Source: Buxus sempervirens (Eukaryota; Streptophyta; Magnoliopsida; Buxales; Buxaceae). Taken from it: DNA of 64,000 nt. Positions 10,763-21,570 of the stretch are shown piece after piece (position 1 is the first letter of the stretch; every line of letters starts with the position of its first letter). The translations under genes were made by a program, and so were the position numbers. The stretch lies in NCBI GenBank assembly GCA_947561395.2, contig OX387187.1, forward strand, positions 30,051,829 through 30,115,828. The letters run 5' to 3'. The notes beneath the pieces were generated by a model. It searched no databases. It had not been told where the DNA came from and saw nothing but the letters and a program-made list of their open reading frames with translations.

Positions 10763-12478
10763 CTAATCCCTATGCTTTAGCTGCTCCTCAAGCTCACGAA
10801 TCCGTGCGGCTTGTGTTGCAATGATCCCTGAAGCTCCTGGTGTATCTGGATTGCCTAGAAAGGAGAAGACCTCATCTGAAAGTGACAGCCTGAGCTTTAA
10901 AGTCCTAAGGTCAGTCAAAGCATCCTGATATTTCCTGCGAATCGAGCGGACTTCAGAGCAACGAGCTTGTTTTTGTTCTTCAAGCTTCTTTTCCATGGCA
11001 ATGCGGCGAGATGTCTGCTCCTTAAGCTGGCTTTCCATATCAATACCCTTTATCCTAAGTTCCTGGGCTTCTCGTACCCATATTTTTTGAAGACGTTTGT
11101 GGGTTGCTCTTTCAGACTCCAGGATATCCTCATAGGTAGGGGGAAGAACGGCAGGAGGCTCTTCTGGTACTGGGGCATGACTCTGCACCTGCTCTTTGAT
11201 CCAAAAGAGATAGTCTTTTACGTGAGACTCAGAAAATACTGGACCTCGCAGAAAACGAACATAAGACCACTCATTCATTAATCGAGCATTCAGCCCCATG
11301 GTGGCTGGTGTAAGTGGTCCAATGAAGTCCTCATATCCAGATGGGATCGTAATCCCCTGTGTTGCTCCAAACTGTTGAAGAACTCTCAAAGGGAGATAAA
11401 GCATAGCAGATTTCAAGCCTGCTAGGACCAGAAAATTTCTATCTCTGAAGCTGATCACCGTCTCTGGATTAGGCTGATAAGTGCCACACCATCTCACCTG
11501 ATCATCCTGGAGAGTACCTAAGAAAGTGAACCAACCTTGCTTACCACCATGGATGTTAGGACAGCCCCTGTTGCTCATCAAAACAGGAACTTTCAATCGA
11601 GGAAAGAAGCGGCGAGTTATCTCTTCAACCTGACTCAAGTGGTCAAGTAACCAAAGCTGCAGAAAAAAAAAGAATGTATTTTAATTTCAAAAAGAAAAAA
11701 GGAAAAAAGAAAAGAAAAAGAAAAAAAAAGAGAAAAGAAGAAGAAGAAGAAAAAAAATTTTATGTTATTTTTTTCTTACCTGCAGGACAGGGGCACATGC
11801 AAGGAAACGCTTCTTCTTCCTAAAATAGCAGTCAGTTAGAGCTTGATACATCTCTGCCAAGATCATAGGAGCCAGTCTCTCACCTTCCCTAACCTGGCAG
11901 ATAACTGAGATAAGAGCCAAGTCAACCTGGTTGTCACCCCGTGGAAAAAACAGTTGATTAACCACTATTACGGTCAATGCATTGAACCTGGCATCCTTGT
12001 CCTCACCCCTTAGAAGCTTTTCAGTCAAAAAGGTTTTAGACAAGGTCAGAAGTGCGTTAGAACCCCCTAGGTCTTTCTTCCCTATACCTAAGAAGGTGGA
12101 AGCTTCCTTTTTGTAGCTAGGCTTTAGGGGTGGGTTTACAACTTTTTCAAAAAATCTTAAGCCAAGGATGGTTTCAATATCTTCTATAGTAGGAGTCAAC
12201 TCTTTATCATCAAAACGGAAGAGATTTAGCTTAGGAACCTAATGCCCAATAAGAGCTTCAATGATTTCCCACTTGAAGGGAATTTTAGGGATGGGCAGAA
12301 TATGCCCTAAGTTGATGGAATCCCAACGACTTTCTTCAGCAAGAGTCATGGAGCTAACCCATCTGTCGTAGAAAGAGTCTACAACATTATATCTGGTGAG
12401 ATTAGGAGGTTTGGATCTAACATGTTGTCTTGTAGGAGGAGATTCAACGGCAGAAGAGAACGGGGCAAGGGAAGCCAT
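10763..12478 (-). CDS. Antisense gene 2 of element A: PMD-N/DUF7745-like protein, two exons, one nonsense codon
   Basis: Exon 1 is 12478-11780. The intron (11779-11657) has a GTAAGA donor and a CTGCAG acceptor after a T-rich tract. Exon 2 is 11656-10763. The N-terminus carries KWEIIEALIGHW, then NLFRFDDKELTPTIEDIETILGLRF, matching the pattern of plant mobile domain proteins. The middle (VVNQLFFPRGDNQVDLALISVI... MYQALTDCYFRKKKRFLACAPVLQLW) resembles the DUF7745 family found in plant transposons. The C-terminus is a charged, probably coiled-coil segment ending IRELEEQLKHRD. A TAG at 12241-12239 replaces the Trp of GHW. A TATA box lies about 95 bp upstream. The function is unknown, and it is transcribed against pol. 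Confidence 0.8.
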
Positions 12479-12570
12479 GGAAGCGCCAAAGAAGCCAAGG
12501 AAAGCGAGAAACGACGTGCTCAGGGAGTTTTCAAACTGTTAAAAGTGTCACAAAGATGTTCCCCATGAGT

Positions 12571-12577
12571 TTATATA
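12571..12577 (-). promoter_or_regulatory. TATA box of antisense gene 2 (A)
   Basis: On the minus strand the sequence reads CTATATAAACTC, about 95 bp before the ATG at 12478 and directly downstream of the TACGGGCA palindrome cluster. Element C keeps TATAAATG at the same place (46095-46100). Confidence 0.75.
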
Positions 12578-12599
12578 GAAAAAATCGTAAGGCAGTAAA

Positions 12600-12730
12600 A
12601 TCCGTGATTGTAATACGGGCATAGCGTGTCCGTATGAAGAATACGGACACACTGTGACCGTGAAATATTTACGGGCACAGTGTGCCCGTATAAAAATTAC
12701 GGGCACGGCATGCTCGTATGTTAAGTACGG
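12600..12730. repeat. TACGGGCA palindrome cluster at the antisense gene 2 promoter (A)
   Basis: Five units of the form TGCCCGTA, 4-6 bases, TACGGGCA, separated by 5-bp spacers (period about 27 bp). The cluster ends about 25 bp upstream of the TATA box. The same palindrome recurs at 20250-20353 and 20806-20912 in this element. Confidence 0.92.
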
Positions 12731-15087
12731 TTATTTCCGGAAAAATGCAAAAAATGGGCAGTTTTAATTTCTTTGTTTCCCTAAGCTTCACCTGTCCCTG
12801 TTTTAACATTCATAATGTAATAAATACTGAAACTAAAGAAGAAAAGAACACAAATGAATATAAATCAAACTTCTTTTATATATATCTGAATGTTTACATC
12901 ACTTTTACAAAAAAAAATACAAGTGTACATGGAAGAATCCTAATCTAATGCCTATGTAGGTCCACCCCTACGGCCACGGCCTCGTCCTCTGCCCCGACCA
13001 CGGCCTGAAGATCGCCTGCGCGCAAAGACATGCCGTACAATATTGCGGGCTGTGCTGCGAGTCATCCTGCTCAAAACAGACTGAATATCATACCACATGT
13101 ATAAAGGCACAAAGCCAGCAGTGGGATGATCAGGAGGAACGTACCCTGAAGTATCTATATATCCAGTAGACTCCGTATCCGAATCAGTACGGGACAAATC
13201 AACTGAAGGGCTAGCAGCAGCAGGTGGCTCCTCTACAGCCTCCATGGCAGGATCAGCAGGAGCAGATGTCCCAGGAACATCAGCATCAGGACCAGGCTCC
13301 ACAGGATCAACTGTAGCCTCCTCCATCACCACAGCCTCCACAGCAGGCTCTACCACAGCAGTATCCATAGCTGACTCCACATCCGCAGATGCTGCAGGAG
13401 CAGTCTCAGGAACTGGGGCAGACTCTGGCACATCCTCAGTAGCAGGCGCAATATCAACCTCAATCTCAGGCTCTACTGCAGGTGCCACCACTGGATTGGG
13501 AGAAGTCACGAACTCCACCCGTGCCACAGAAAATACCTCACCTCGAAGATGCATAGGCACAGGTGAAGCAAGTGAGGAAGGGTCAGCTGTATCCTCCTGA
13601 AAATAAGAGAAGAAGCTTCAGTCAGAACAAGATAAACTAAATACAAGAGCAGGAATAGAAAAAGAAAATAACCTGTGTATGAAATGGACCCGCCTGGTCC
13701 TGTGCATCAGATGGACCCTCCTGGCCCTGGGCTCTGGCTAGCTGCCCCCGGAGGTCTGATATCGTGATATAGAGGGCATCCCGCTCAGCAATCGCAGCAT
13801 CACGCTGGCGCTCTAAATCAGCATAGTGAGACCTGATCTCTGCCAACTGAGCCTCCTGAAATAGAAAAGAAAGAAGTCAGAAAAATGCTAAGTTCTAATG
13901 AAATGTAAATAGAAGATCACAAAAGAAGAAGGCATACCGTCGTGTCATAGGCCCGGATCACTACCCCTCCTATCTCCGTGACTCCACCATGGACAGGCAT
14001 GGGTGGCATGAGGCACCCAACTGAAGCTCGCCTGAACCAGGCATCATAGTCACCCTCCTCTAATAGTGTCTCTGCCTCAGTCCAATCTAGGAACTGGGCA
14101 GGATCTACAGGCATAGGAGGAAAGAAAGGGGCAGTGTCTGGAGGAATGGCAGGAATCCGCGGCTCTCCCACATGCTGAAAGAAGAAGCGCTCGCCGCAGT
14201 ACCAGATGCTGCCCATCTGACCAATAAAGAACTGATATCTCTGTCGTCTCTGGTCAGGGACAAATGCATCATCTCTGGCTGCATGCAGGGCCATCACCTC
14301 ATGAATGTCCTCCATCCGGGGAACAAATAGCTGAAAAACAGAATGGGATATTAGATATGTGATTCGGGAAGAGAAATAAAGAAGAAAGAAGAGGAGTTAA
14401 AGTAGATTACCTTAGACCAGTAAAGCCTGTCCAAGTGGGCCCGGGCGGACCTGGGACGAATCTTTTCAGAGTCGTGCTCTACATGACACCATCTACGTGC
14501 CATGGGATACGTCTCCTCAGGCATCGTAGAGGTAGGGCAGAAATAGGGTATATAAACCCTAGCAAAAAACTGCAGAAAATAGAAAAGAGTCAGAGGAATA
14601 TAGAAAGCGAGATAGAAAGAAAGAGATAAAGAAAAAGAAGGGAAATAAGATTCACTTGCAAGAAGGGCCAGAAGAATCTGGACCCAACTCCAGTCCCTCT
14701 GGAAGTAGAGAGGCCGCTCACTGATCGGCGCAGGCCAGCCAGAATGGTACCAAAAATGAGTGGGCCCCATGCATACCTCCTCGCCCGCTGCAGATCTCCC
14801 AGAAGACTCAGAAAATGAGGATTAATTGAAGTCGTGTCCTCTGGGAAGAAGCAGGATCCCATCATATACAAGAAGATAAATCTGAAGGCGAAAGGGAAGA
14901 CAGGATCACCAGCAACCAGCTGTCCTAGTCGCCTCCTCAAGAAAGTCTCTCTCAACCAGGTCAGAGACAATCTAGCTCTCCCTCTATCCCAGGCCTCATG
15001 AGGCAAGACTACATATCCAAGATAAGATGCGACCTCCTTAGCATCTGGCATCACCATCTCGGGAATAATATCACCGGTCATCCTAAT

Positions 15088-15092
15088 CCCGG
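15088..15092. repeat. Target-site duplication CCCGG, left copy (S2)
   Basis: CCCGG precedes TGTGCGCACC and is repeated at 18155-18159. Removing the insert joins the two halves of the PMD core in frame. Confidence 0.95.
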
Positions 15093-16367
15093 TGTGCGCA
15101 CCCGATTTCGGTCGCACGGCGAGGCGCACGCAAAACGACGATGCGTGCCTCGGGATTTGGTTTGGAGTCGCCACTGCCTGATGGGGTGCAGGCAGACACC
15201 CGGGTGCCTAAGTTCTTTTTCTAAGGCTTTTGGTCTGCGGCTTTGAGATTCTAAGTAGAGGCTCGGTTGCGGTCTGGGGAAGTCCGTAGACACCCCAGTC
15301 CACCCTGTCAAGTGACGGGTCCCATAGGTTTCCCTGGTTTGAGTCAACTCAGTTGGTCTCTCACTCACCCGATTCCTATTCCAGCATGCAATTTTGATTA
15401 AGTCTGGCGAGACCGCCAAAGTGATGTGGGTCCCTTTACTTGATTTTATCTTTTTAATTAAGATGATCTGAGCCTGGTGGGGTGGGCCCCGTTGGAAGGC
15501 CCACGGTATCCCTTGGTGGGCCAAGTGTGGCCCGCATGTTCCTTGGTGGGCCAAGTGTGGCCCTTTGGATTTTGGCTCACTTTGAATTGATTTTATTTTA
15601 GAGTTCAAGTTGGATTAGTTAAGTGGATTTCATGCCAAAAGTGGGCCAGGATTGCTTTGTGGGCCCTTGAGTGGGCCCCACAATTGGTTGCCAATTGATT
15701 TTGATTTTTATCTTTCTTATCTGTGTCAAAATGGGCCAAGCATTGGGCTTGGGGCCCTTTACCTGGGCTTGGGCTTGAAAGCCCAAGGCTTCCGGAATTA
15801 GGGTTTGGAAACCCTAAGTTGGTCGGGTTCATGGGCTTAGTGGGCCCGATAGGCCCTACCCGGGGTCTCGGCCAAACCATATCTTACTTTAATCATGCAT
15901 GGCCCAATTAGGGCTTGGGTGGGCCTCAAATGGTATGGCCCACTCAAATCTTTTATTATCTTAGTTAAGCATGAATGGGTTGGTCGGGCTTGGTGGGCCC
16001 CGTTGGAAGGCCCACCGGAAATCAATTTGGACCGGGTTGGTCCATGGCCCATGTTGGGTTTCCGGGTGACCCGGGAACCCTATTGGTTCATCCGGTTCGG
16101 TTTGGAAATAAAACCCACATTCAGCAATAATCACATAAGAAAATACACAAAATTGACACTCTATCAAGAAAAAAATTGGCTCATTGTGCTGGGTCCAAGG
16201 GGAGGTACCCGGGGGCCCTGTGGGCGAAGCGAAGCGGAGCCCACGGGGTGGGGTACCTCCCCGTACCAAGGTACGAGTTGGATGCGCAGTGAACAAAGGG
16301 GTAAGCGGTATGGTAAGGGGTATTTTTGGAATTTTCAAAAAAAATGACAATTCGGCCTGTTTTGGAC

Positions 16368-16652
16368 CTGGCGCTCACCTCCTGAGGTGAGCGCCAGGTG
16401 GGCGCCAGATGGGCGCCAGAATCTGGGCGAAATTTTGACCTGGCGCTCACCCGATACCAGGTGAGCGCGAGCTGGGCGGGAGGTGAGCGCGAGATGGGCG
16501 GGAGGTGAGCGCGAGATGGGCGCGAGAATTTCGCCTGTTTTTTGGTGGGTGCGAGCTGAGCGCCAGGTGGGCGCCAGCTCGGCGGGAAGTGAGCTAAAAG
16601 GGGCGCCCACCTCCTAGGTGAGCGCCAGGTGGGCGCCAGGTGGGCGGCAGGT
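16368..16652. repeat. GGCGCTCACC palindrome cluster, transcribed part of S2
   Basis: Many copies of GGCGCTCACC, GGTGAGCGCC, GGTGGGCGCCAG and GAGCGCGAG, partly arranged as palindromes. Together they form a GC-rich block about 0.7-0.9 kb downstream of the TATA box. S3 keeps a diverged copy at 40081-40306. Confidence 0.88.
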
Positions 16653-17307
16653 CACTGTGATTTTCAACTCTCTGTTTTTTTGAGATCTCCATCTCTGGCC
16701 GATTTTTTTCGGTCTGTAACTGTTCCACTAGCTTCCTAACATGCCCAGAACACTTCCCAACTAGTTTTGGATTTAATCTAAACACATTTTTATGAAATTC
16801 AAACCTCCTTGTAAACCCGCAAATTCGAACACCTAGACACTAACAGAACATGCAAGGAAGGGAACAGGGGGTTTTATGGGGTTACAACAAAGAGAGAGGA
16901 CTCGTGGGAACAGACTCCCACCTTCGAATCAAACGAGCAAGAACAAAAATATATAACATGCTGAAGTGGGAAACATGCTCGATTCATATATGTTAAAACC
17001 ACAACACAAAGAGAGCTCACCTTGGTTCCGAACCTTTGTAGAGCAGGCCGGAGGGTTCCTGGAGTTCACGAGGTGCTGCCGAGCCTCCTTCTTCTCACAC
17101 CAAGAGCAGGACCTCCTTCGGATTCGTCGAGGAAGGAGAGGAAGCGAGAGGCCGAGTGTCTGGTTTTTTTTTGTGAGGAAGATGGTAGCCAAGACCCCCT
17201 TTCGAATGCCGAAACCCCAGGATGCCTAGCCACAAAACAAAAATCTCCCACTAAAAATCCGAACCCTCCCCAAAATTTTCGAACCCCTGAAATGAAAGCC
17301 TGCGCAG

Positions 17308-17315
17308 CTTTTATA
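17308..17315 (-). promoter_or_regulatory. TATA box of solo LTR S2
   Basis: TATAAAAG on the minus strand lies about 20 bp downstream of a GCGCTCACC palindrome cluster. A GTGAGC donor follows about 290 bp further on, as in S1. Confidence 0.7.
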
Positions 17316-17330
17316 GAAGAGGAAAATGGG

Positions 17331-17394
17331 GTGCCGCTCACCTTGGCGCCCAGCTCAAGGTGAGCGCATACCCCCTGCCACGCCCGCTTGAGCG
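17331..17394. repeat. GCTCACC/GGTGAGC palindrome cluster upstream of the S2 TATA box
   Basis: CCGCTCACC, GGCGCC, AAGGTGAGCGC and CGCTTGAGCG occur within 64 bp just upstream of the TATA box. This is the position occupied by TATCCGGC palindromes in S1. Confidence 0.75.
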
Positions 17395-17639
17395 ACCAAA
17401 TGATTTCAAAGTAATAAATGCCGCCGCTCGTTTGTTTTTAAAATCTGAAAATTAGGATATGGTCCCTGGGATATTTAGGTTTAATATTATTTTATTCAGA
17501 TATTTTCAAATACTTTCAGATTGGTCCCTGGGATATTTTGAATGTTTGGATATTTATGGATTTGATCCCCGAGATATTTTCCTGCGCAACTCGCCACGTG
17601 TGCAGCTTTTTGCCACGTGCGCAGTTCGCCGGTTTTGCT

Positions 17640-18110
17640 GCTCGGGAACTTCGCCAGCCCATATTTTCTTCATCCGGGCTCCGATTTTGGCAAACTCAGT
17701 TGCGTTAGAATCGTATCGGAGCCCTCTATCCGATGACTTAGGGGTAGGCCTCCGGATCGGATTTTAGCAGAAAGTCAACTTTTGGCTCTGCTCAAGTTTG
17801 ACCGCCCGCAGAACCTTCATCCGGACCCCGATTCCTGCAAACTCAGTTGCGTTGGAACCGTGTCGAGATTCTCTATCCAATGATATGGGGCTAAGCACTT
17901 GGCACGGAATTCGAGAAAAAGTCAACTTTCGCTCTCCCTTAAGTTTGACTGCCCGCCGAACCTTCATCCGGACTCCGATTCCAACAAACTCAGTTGCGTT
18001 AGACTCGTGTCGGGATTCTCTATCCATTGATATAAAGCAAGGTGGCCAAATATCACTTAATGAAAAAGTCAACTTTTTGTCCCCTCAGGGTTTGACTTTC
18101 TGCCAGGGTT
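17640..18110 (-). repeat. Tandem ~146-bp U3 repeats of S2
   Basis: Three units with AAAGTCAACTTTT, AAGTTTGACCGCC and CTCAGTTGCGTT blocks. They are homologous to 1583-2110 in S1 and carry repeated TTGAC (W-box) cores. Confidence 0.85.
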
Positions 18111-18154
18111 TTCATTTTCAGCAATTCCAGGGGTGCAAAAATAAGGTGCTTACA

Positions 18155-18159
18155 CCCGG
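18155..18159. repeat. Target-site duplication CCCGG, right copy (S2)
   Basis: Perfect second copy of the duplication flanking S2. Confidence 0.95.
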
Positions 18160-18886
18160 TGATAAGGGTGAAGTCAGAAGGCCTGATCCCGATCTCAATA
18201 TCTGGGAAGTGGAAGCTCAACGTCTCCGGGAAGAATCTCTCGAGCAATGCAGCAATAAGGGCCCGATCTAGTCGCACGTCTGGAATAGTGATAAACAGGC
18301 CAAAGCCATATAAGCCTAGCTCCCTGCGGTAGGCTGAACTGCAGGCTCCCAAGAACCTAATGAAGCTGGCCCAGCTCCCTCTGAAATGGGACATCGGATA
18401 CTCCAAAGGGATATCCGCCCTAATGCACGCTGAGGGATGAGTCCTCAAGCCATGCAAGAGGTCGGTATCCCTAATCTGGGTAGCCACCTCCTCAGAGACC
18501 TCCACTCTGGTCCTGGCCTCATCTCTGCCACGGCCACCTCTGCGGCCTCCTCTACGGCCCTCATCATGGCGTCCATCTTGACCTCCAGCTCGGTGCTTGC
18601 TACGGCTCCTATCTCTGCTCGAAGCCTCAACTGCCGGCTAAAGGAACAATTGGAAAGAAGAAAGGATCAAGGTGATGTTTTTTTGTAAAAGAATGTCAAA
18701 ATCAAAGGAGTTAGAGAGTACCTCTGGGGTCGCCTCACTCGAATCCCCAGAAGGGAGATCTGGGATATTAGAATCCGAATCCCTCTCGGCCCTCGAAGAA
18801 GTGGCCACATCAGAATGATCTCGCCTAACTCTCGAAGAGGAAGGCTCATCTGCAGGATCCCTAGAAGTTGATCGAAGGCGGGCCAT

Positions 18887-20249
18887 CTACGGTTCAAAGC
18901 AGGGAGTTGGTTAATTATTCATGTTCAAATTTTTATTGCTTAATTTTAACCAAGATTAATTGATTGGCAGGAAAAGGAAAATTGGAGAATGGAAGAAGGG
19001 GCTACAGAAGCTCCCAATCAAATCGGAAGATAACTGAAGGAGTTTATTTTTCTATCTTGTGATATTATATAAAATTTATAAGAAGCATAGGCTTCTTGTA
19101 TATTCTCTTTATATGAAGAAAAGAAAAAAAAGGAAAAAATGTGTGCTAAAGATTGGTTTTAATTTATCCTTTGCATTTTCTAGAGATACCTGATCATTTA
19201 AGTTTACTTGGTTTCAGGATAGAAATTCAAGCCTATTTGTGGTGATACTGGGGTAACAGAAGAAAGGCAAAGTCAAAAATCTATTATGTTCATGCCAAGA
19301 TAGGTGGACAAGATGTTTAACATCAAATCCAGTCAAAAATCAGTTCATATTAAACCCACGAGTGTTCGACTCAAGATAAAGTTTTCAAAGCAAAAATCAT
19401 GCATTGGTTTGTAGTTACTACAACCAGAACATTGAGATGAAAGCATGAACAGATGCAAACAACATGCTAAGTGGAGATGACCCAATGACAATGGCAAAAT
19501 TGCTCCATAATGATCAATGGAAAAGGAGGTCAGAAGTCCAACTGAAAGTATAAGCAGAAATTCAAAATAGAAATCAAAAAGTTGCAAGCATCATGTAGAA
19601 TGCGCAAAAAGGAATCAGCAACCCAAATTGATGAATAAACCAGGAGCATTTGGGAATTTCCTACAATCAGACAATACAGAGTTATGGAAATTAAGCTTTC
19701 CTCCATTCAGGAACCTAGACTAAAGGAGTGCTAGCACAAGAACAAATTTCGGCTAAACAGAAAAAATCAAGCAGGAATTAAGATCACATGGAAGAAATTC
19801 AAAGCAAAAGCAAGAATAACAATGAGCATGGAATATCATAAGCATGGTATAGATACAATCAGCATCTCAAAATGCGAAGTAATGTGGGGTTTCGGCCACT
19901 TACTTGGTACAGTCGAAATAGAGGAATCAAATGAAGAGCTTTTACTTTACCGAAGCTTCAAGAAGGGTCCACGGTCGATTGAGGAAATGAGAAACATGAT
20001 CGAGACTTGATCACAGTCGTAACAGTGAGCAAAGTCGCCAGAGAAGATGATCGTGAGAGTCACCAGAAAATAGGAAAGGTCACCGGAGATGGTAGTAATC
20101 GCCGAAAGTGGTGGACGTCGTCGGAAAAGATGGGAAGCATCGTTGGAATCGAAGACCGGAGGGAAGGGTGCGGTCACAGAGAAATAAGGGCTTGAATACG
20201 AGCAGAAATGAAGAAGAGGTCGCGGTCGCGAACTTAGAAGGAGAGTAAA
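18887..20249 (-). other. Predicted 5' untranslated exon and intron of antisense gene 1 (A)
   Basis: On the minus strand a CAA/GTAAGT donor (intron start 19903) and the acceptor CCGTAG directly at the ATG (18886) define an intron of about 1 kb. The first exon would begin near 20230, after a degenerate TATA (TTCTAAGTTCGCG) that corresponds to TTATAAGTCGCG in C. I see no open frame of note. A pyrimidine/CCGG-rich first exon is shared with C and D. Confidence 0.6.
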
Positions 20250-20353
20250 ATCCGTAAACTCAGTACGGGCATCAGACGACTGTGAAAGTATACGGTCCCG
20301 TTTGACCATGTTCAATATACGGGCAGCGTTGGTCCGTGATAGAAATACGGGCA
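20250..20353. repeat. TACGGGCA palindrome cluster at the antisense gene 1 promoter (A)
   Basis: Four units with TACGGGCA right arms and CCGT left arms, somewhat degenerate, directly upstream of the presumed minus-strand start. The motif is the same as at 12600-12730 and in the 3' LTR. Confidence 0.88.
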
Positions 20354-20686
20354 AAGCCAAAAATTGCATATTTTATCATTTTCTCCACATTTTTCAGAAG
20401 ATTAATGTCTATATTAGTTGTAAGTTGCAAGGATTGCCATCATACTCAATTTTGTTCAAAAATATTTTGACTCAAATCTCACTTCATAGCCACGAGTGCT
20501 CAGTGAGAGGAGAGAGGAGGATTTGGCCCTTAAGCTGAGGGACTTTTTACCAGATCTTCCAAGAATAAATTCTTTTTATAAAATCACCCATTTAATCCTT
20601 GCAAAGTGCAATTGGTTAGACAAAAATCTCAGAAAGTGCAATTGGTGGGTCTTTTTGCTCTCTGCTTGTAATTGGTTCCAATTACC

Positions 20687-20703
20687 AGCAAAGAGGGGGC
20701 AGC
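20687..20703 (+). other. Polypurine tract of element A
   Basis: AGCAAAGAGGGGGCAGC stands immediately before the 3' LTR. C has GCAAAGAGGGGCAGT before its 3' LTR, and D has the reverse complement after 57744. It primes plus-strand DNA synthesis. Confidence 0.88.
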
Positions 20704-20805
20704 TGTAGACACCCCAAATTGCACTACATAGTGAGAAAGTAATAAAAACATGTAATTAGAGCTTAAAAGAGGTCAAAGATACATAAAAATTGACTAAGCA
20801 GGCTT

Positions 20806-20912
20806 TGCCCGTATTACATTCACGGGTCAGTCGCGCCTGAAAACACTCTACGGTCAGGCGCGCCCGTATTGGAATTACGGGCACCACTGGACCGTGGATC
20901 ATTTACGGTCAC
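20806..20912. repeat. TGCCCGTA/TACGGGCA palindrome cluster in the LTR of A
   Basis: Four units at a period of about 29 bp, about 200 bp upstream of the TATA box. The second unit is degenerate. CGCGCC spacers are inserted around it. Confidence 0.88.
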
Positions 20913-21110
20913 TAAAGACTCATGCGAGTTTGATTCTTCTCTCGATTTCCGAGCTTTATCTTTGGTCCAATATCCTTTTAATGAGCGGATTATGTCTTTT
21001 ATTCACTGAAGTCACCTTGCTTGGCTATAGATGGGCATTATCTCCAACTTTCTCTCTATCCTGAGGATCAGGATATATCCTTCTGGACCAGCCTTGCCCT
21101 TGTGCTTTCC

Positions 21111-21119
21111 TATAAATAG
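21111..21119 (+). promoter_or_regulatory. TATA box in the LTR of A
   Basis: TATAAATAG is followed by TCCTCAAGCAAAGGGC and a CAG/GTAAGT donor about 100 bp downstream. The arrangement is the same in B, C and D. Confidence 0.85.
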
Positions 21120-21282
21120 AGGTGAGATCCTCAAGCAAAGGGCCACGAAATTTTGAAGAATCTAGAGCTCCAAGAGAAGGAAAGGAATCCCTGCTTCCCT
21201 GCTGCTTTGCTTGCTGAATCCAGGTAAGTCCCTTTTCCTTTTTTTATTTCATATTCTAGAAGTAATAGGATCATCTCTATTG

Positions 21283-21570
21283 CTGTAGAATAAGGCCATC
21301 TATTTTATTTTGTATCCCTAAACTTGTCTCTAAGTACCTCAAGAGTCTCTCTAGCCGTAAAACGTGAAGAGAGAGCTAGGGGAAAGGGGAACAGGTGGAT
21401 CCCTAGAATAGAACCCCATAATTTGTTTTTTCTATTTTTTTGGAATAAGGCCTGTGACTGTGTTTGTGTACCCAAACCTATCTCCAAGTACCTCAAGAGT
21501 CTCTCTAGCCGTAAAACGTGAAGAGAGAGCTAGGGGAAAAGAGAACAGGTGGATCCGTAGGGTAGGCCCC
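21283..21570 (+). repeat. 155-bp tandem duplication in U5 of A
   Basis: Two copies of a block containing CTCTCTAGCCGTAAAACGTG, GAGAGAGCTAGGGGAAA and ACAGGTGGATCC. D has the same duplication (about 56885-57135), whereas B and C have one copy. Confidence 0.85.

Larger units (their letters stand above)
15093..18154 (-). mobile_element. Solo LTR S2 (same family as S1, minus orientation)
   Basis: Read on the minus strand it begins TGTAAGCACCTTATTTTTGC and ends GGGTGCGCACA. It shares its ends, tandem U3 units, GGCCCA-rich block and terminal TGGCGACTCC segment with S1. It has a TATA box (17315-17308), a GTGAGC donor at 17020 and two GGCGCTCACC palindrome clusters in the places where S1 has TATCCGGC clusters. 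No internal region or coding domain is present. Open frames inside are repeat-derived. Confidence 0.92.
12952..18886 (-). pseudogene. Antisense gene 1 of element A: multi-exon plant-mobile-domain protein, split by S2
   Basis: Predicted coding exons on the minus strand are 18886-18722, 18637-14656 (containing S2), 14569-14411, 14330-13938, 13855-13673 and 13596-12952. All introns have GT donors and AG acceptors, and the ATG sits directly behind an acceptor (CCGTAG/ATG). The product starts Ser/Arg-rich with an RGG-like stretch. The PMD core follows (LERFFPETLSFHFPDIEIGIRPSDFTLITG; LTWLRETF; YMMGSCFFPEDTTSINP; YAWGPLIFGTIL). Then come a coiled-coil exon (RSHYADLERQRDAAIAERDAL), a Pro/Ala/Glu-rich exon and a GRGRGRGRG tail. 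The solo LTR cuts the PMD core at LITG. Apart from S2 I see no stop in the exons. PMD proteins act in silencing or TE control in plants, but the role here is unknown. Confidence 0.82.

Noticed and set aside
13244-13600. Plus-strand Ala/Ser/Gly-rich frame
   Set aside because: It is the mirror of the Pro/Ala/Glu-rich exon 6 of antisense gene 1, which has matched splice sites and a homologue in C.
15837-16610. Several overlapping frames inside S2 on both strands
   Set aside because: They follow the GGCCCA and GGCGCTCACC repeats and are not conserved in S1.
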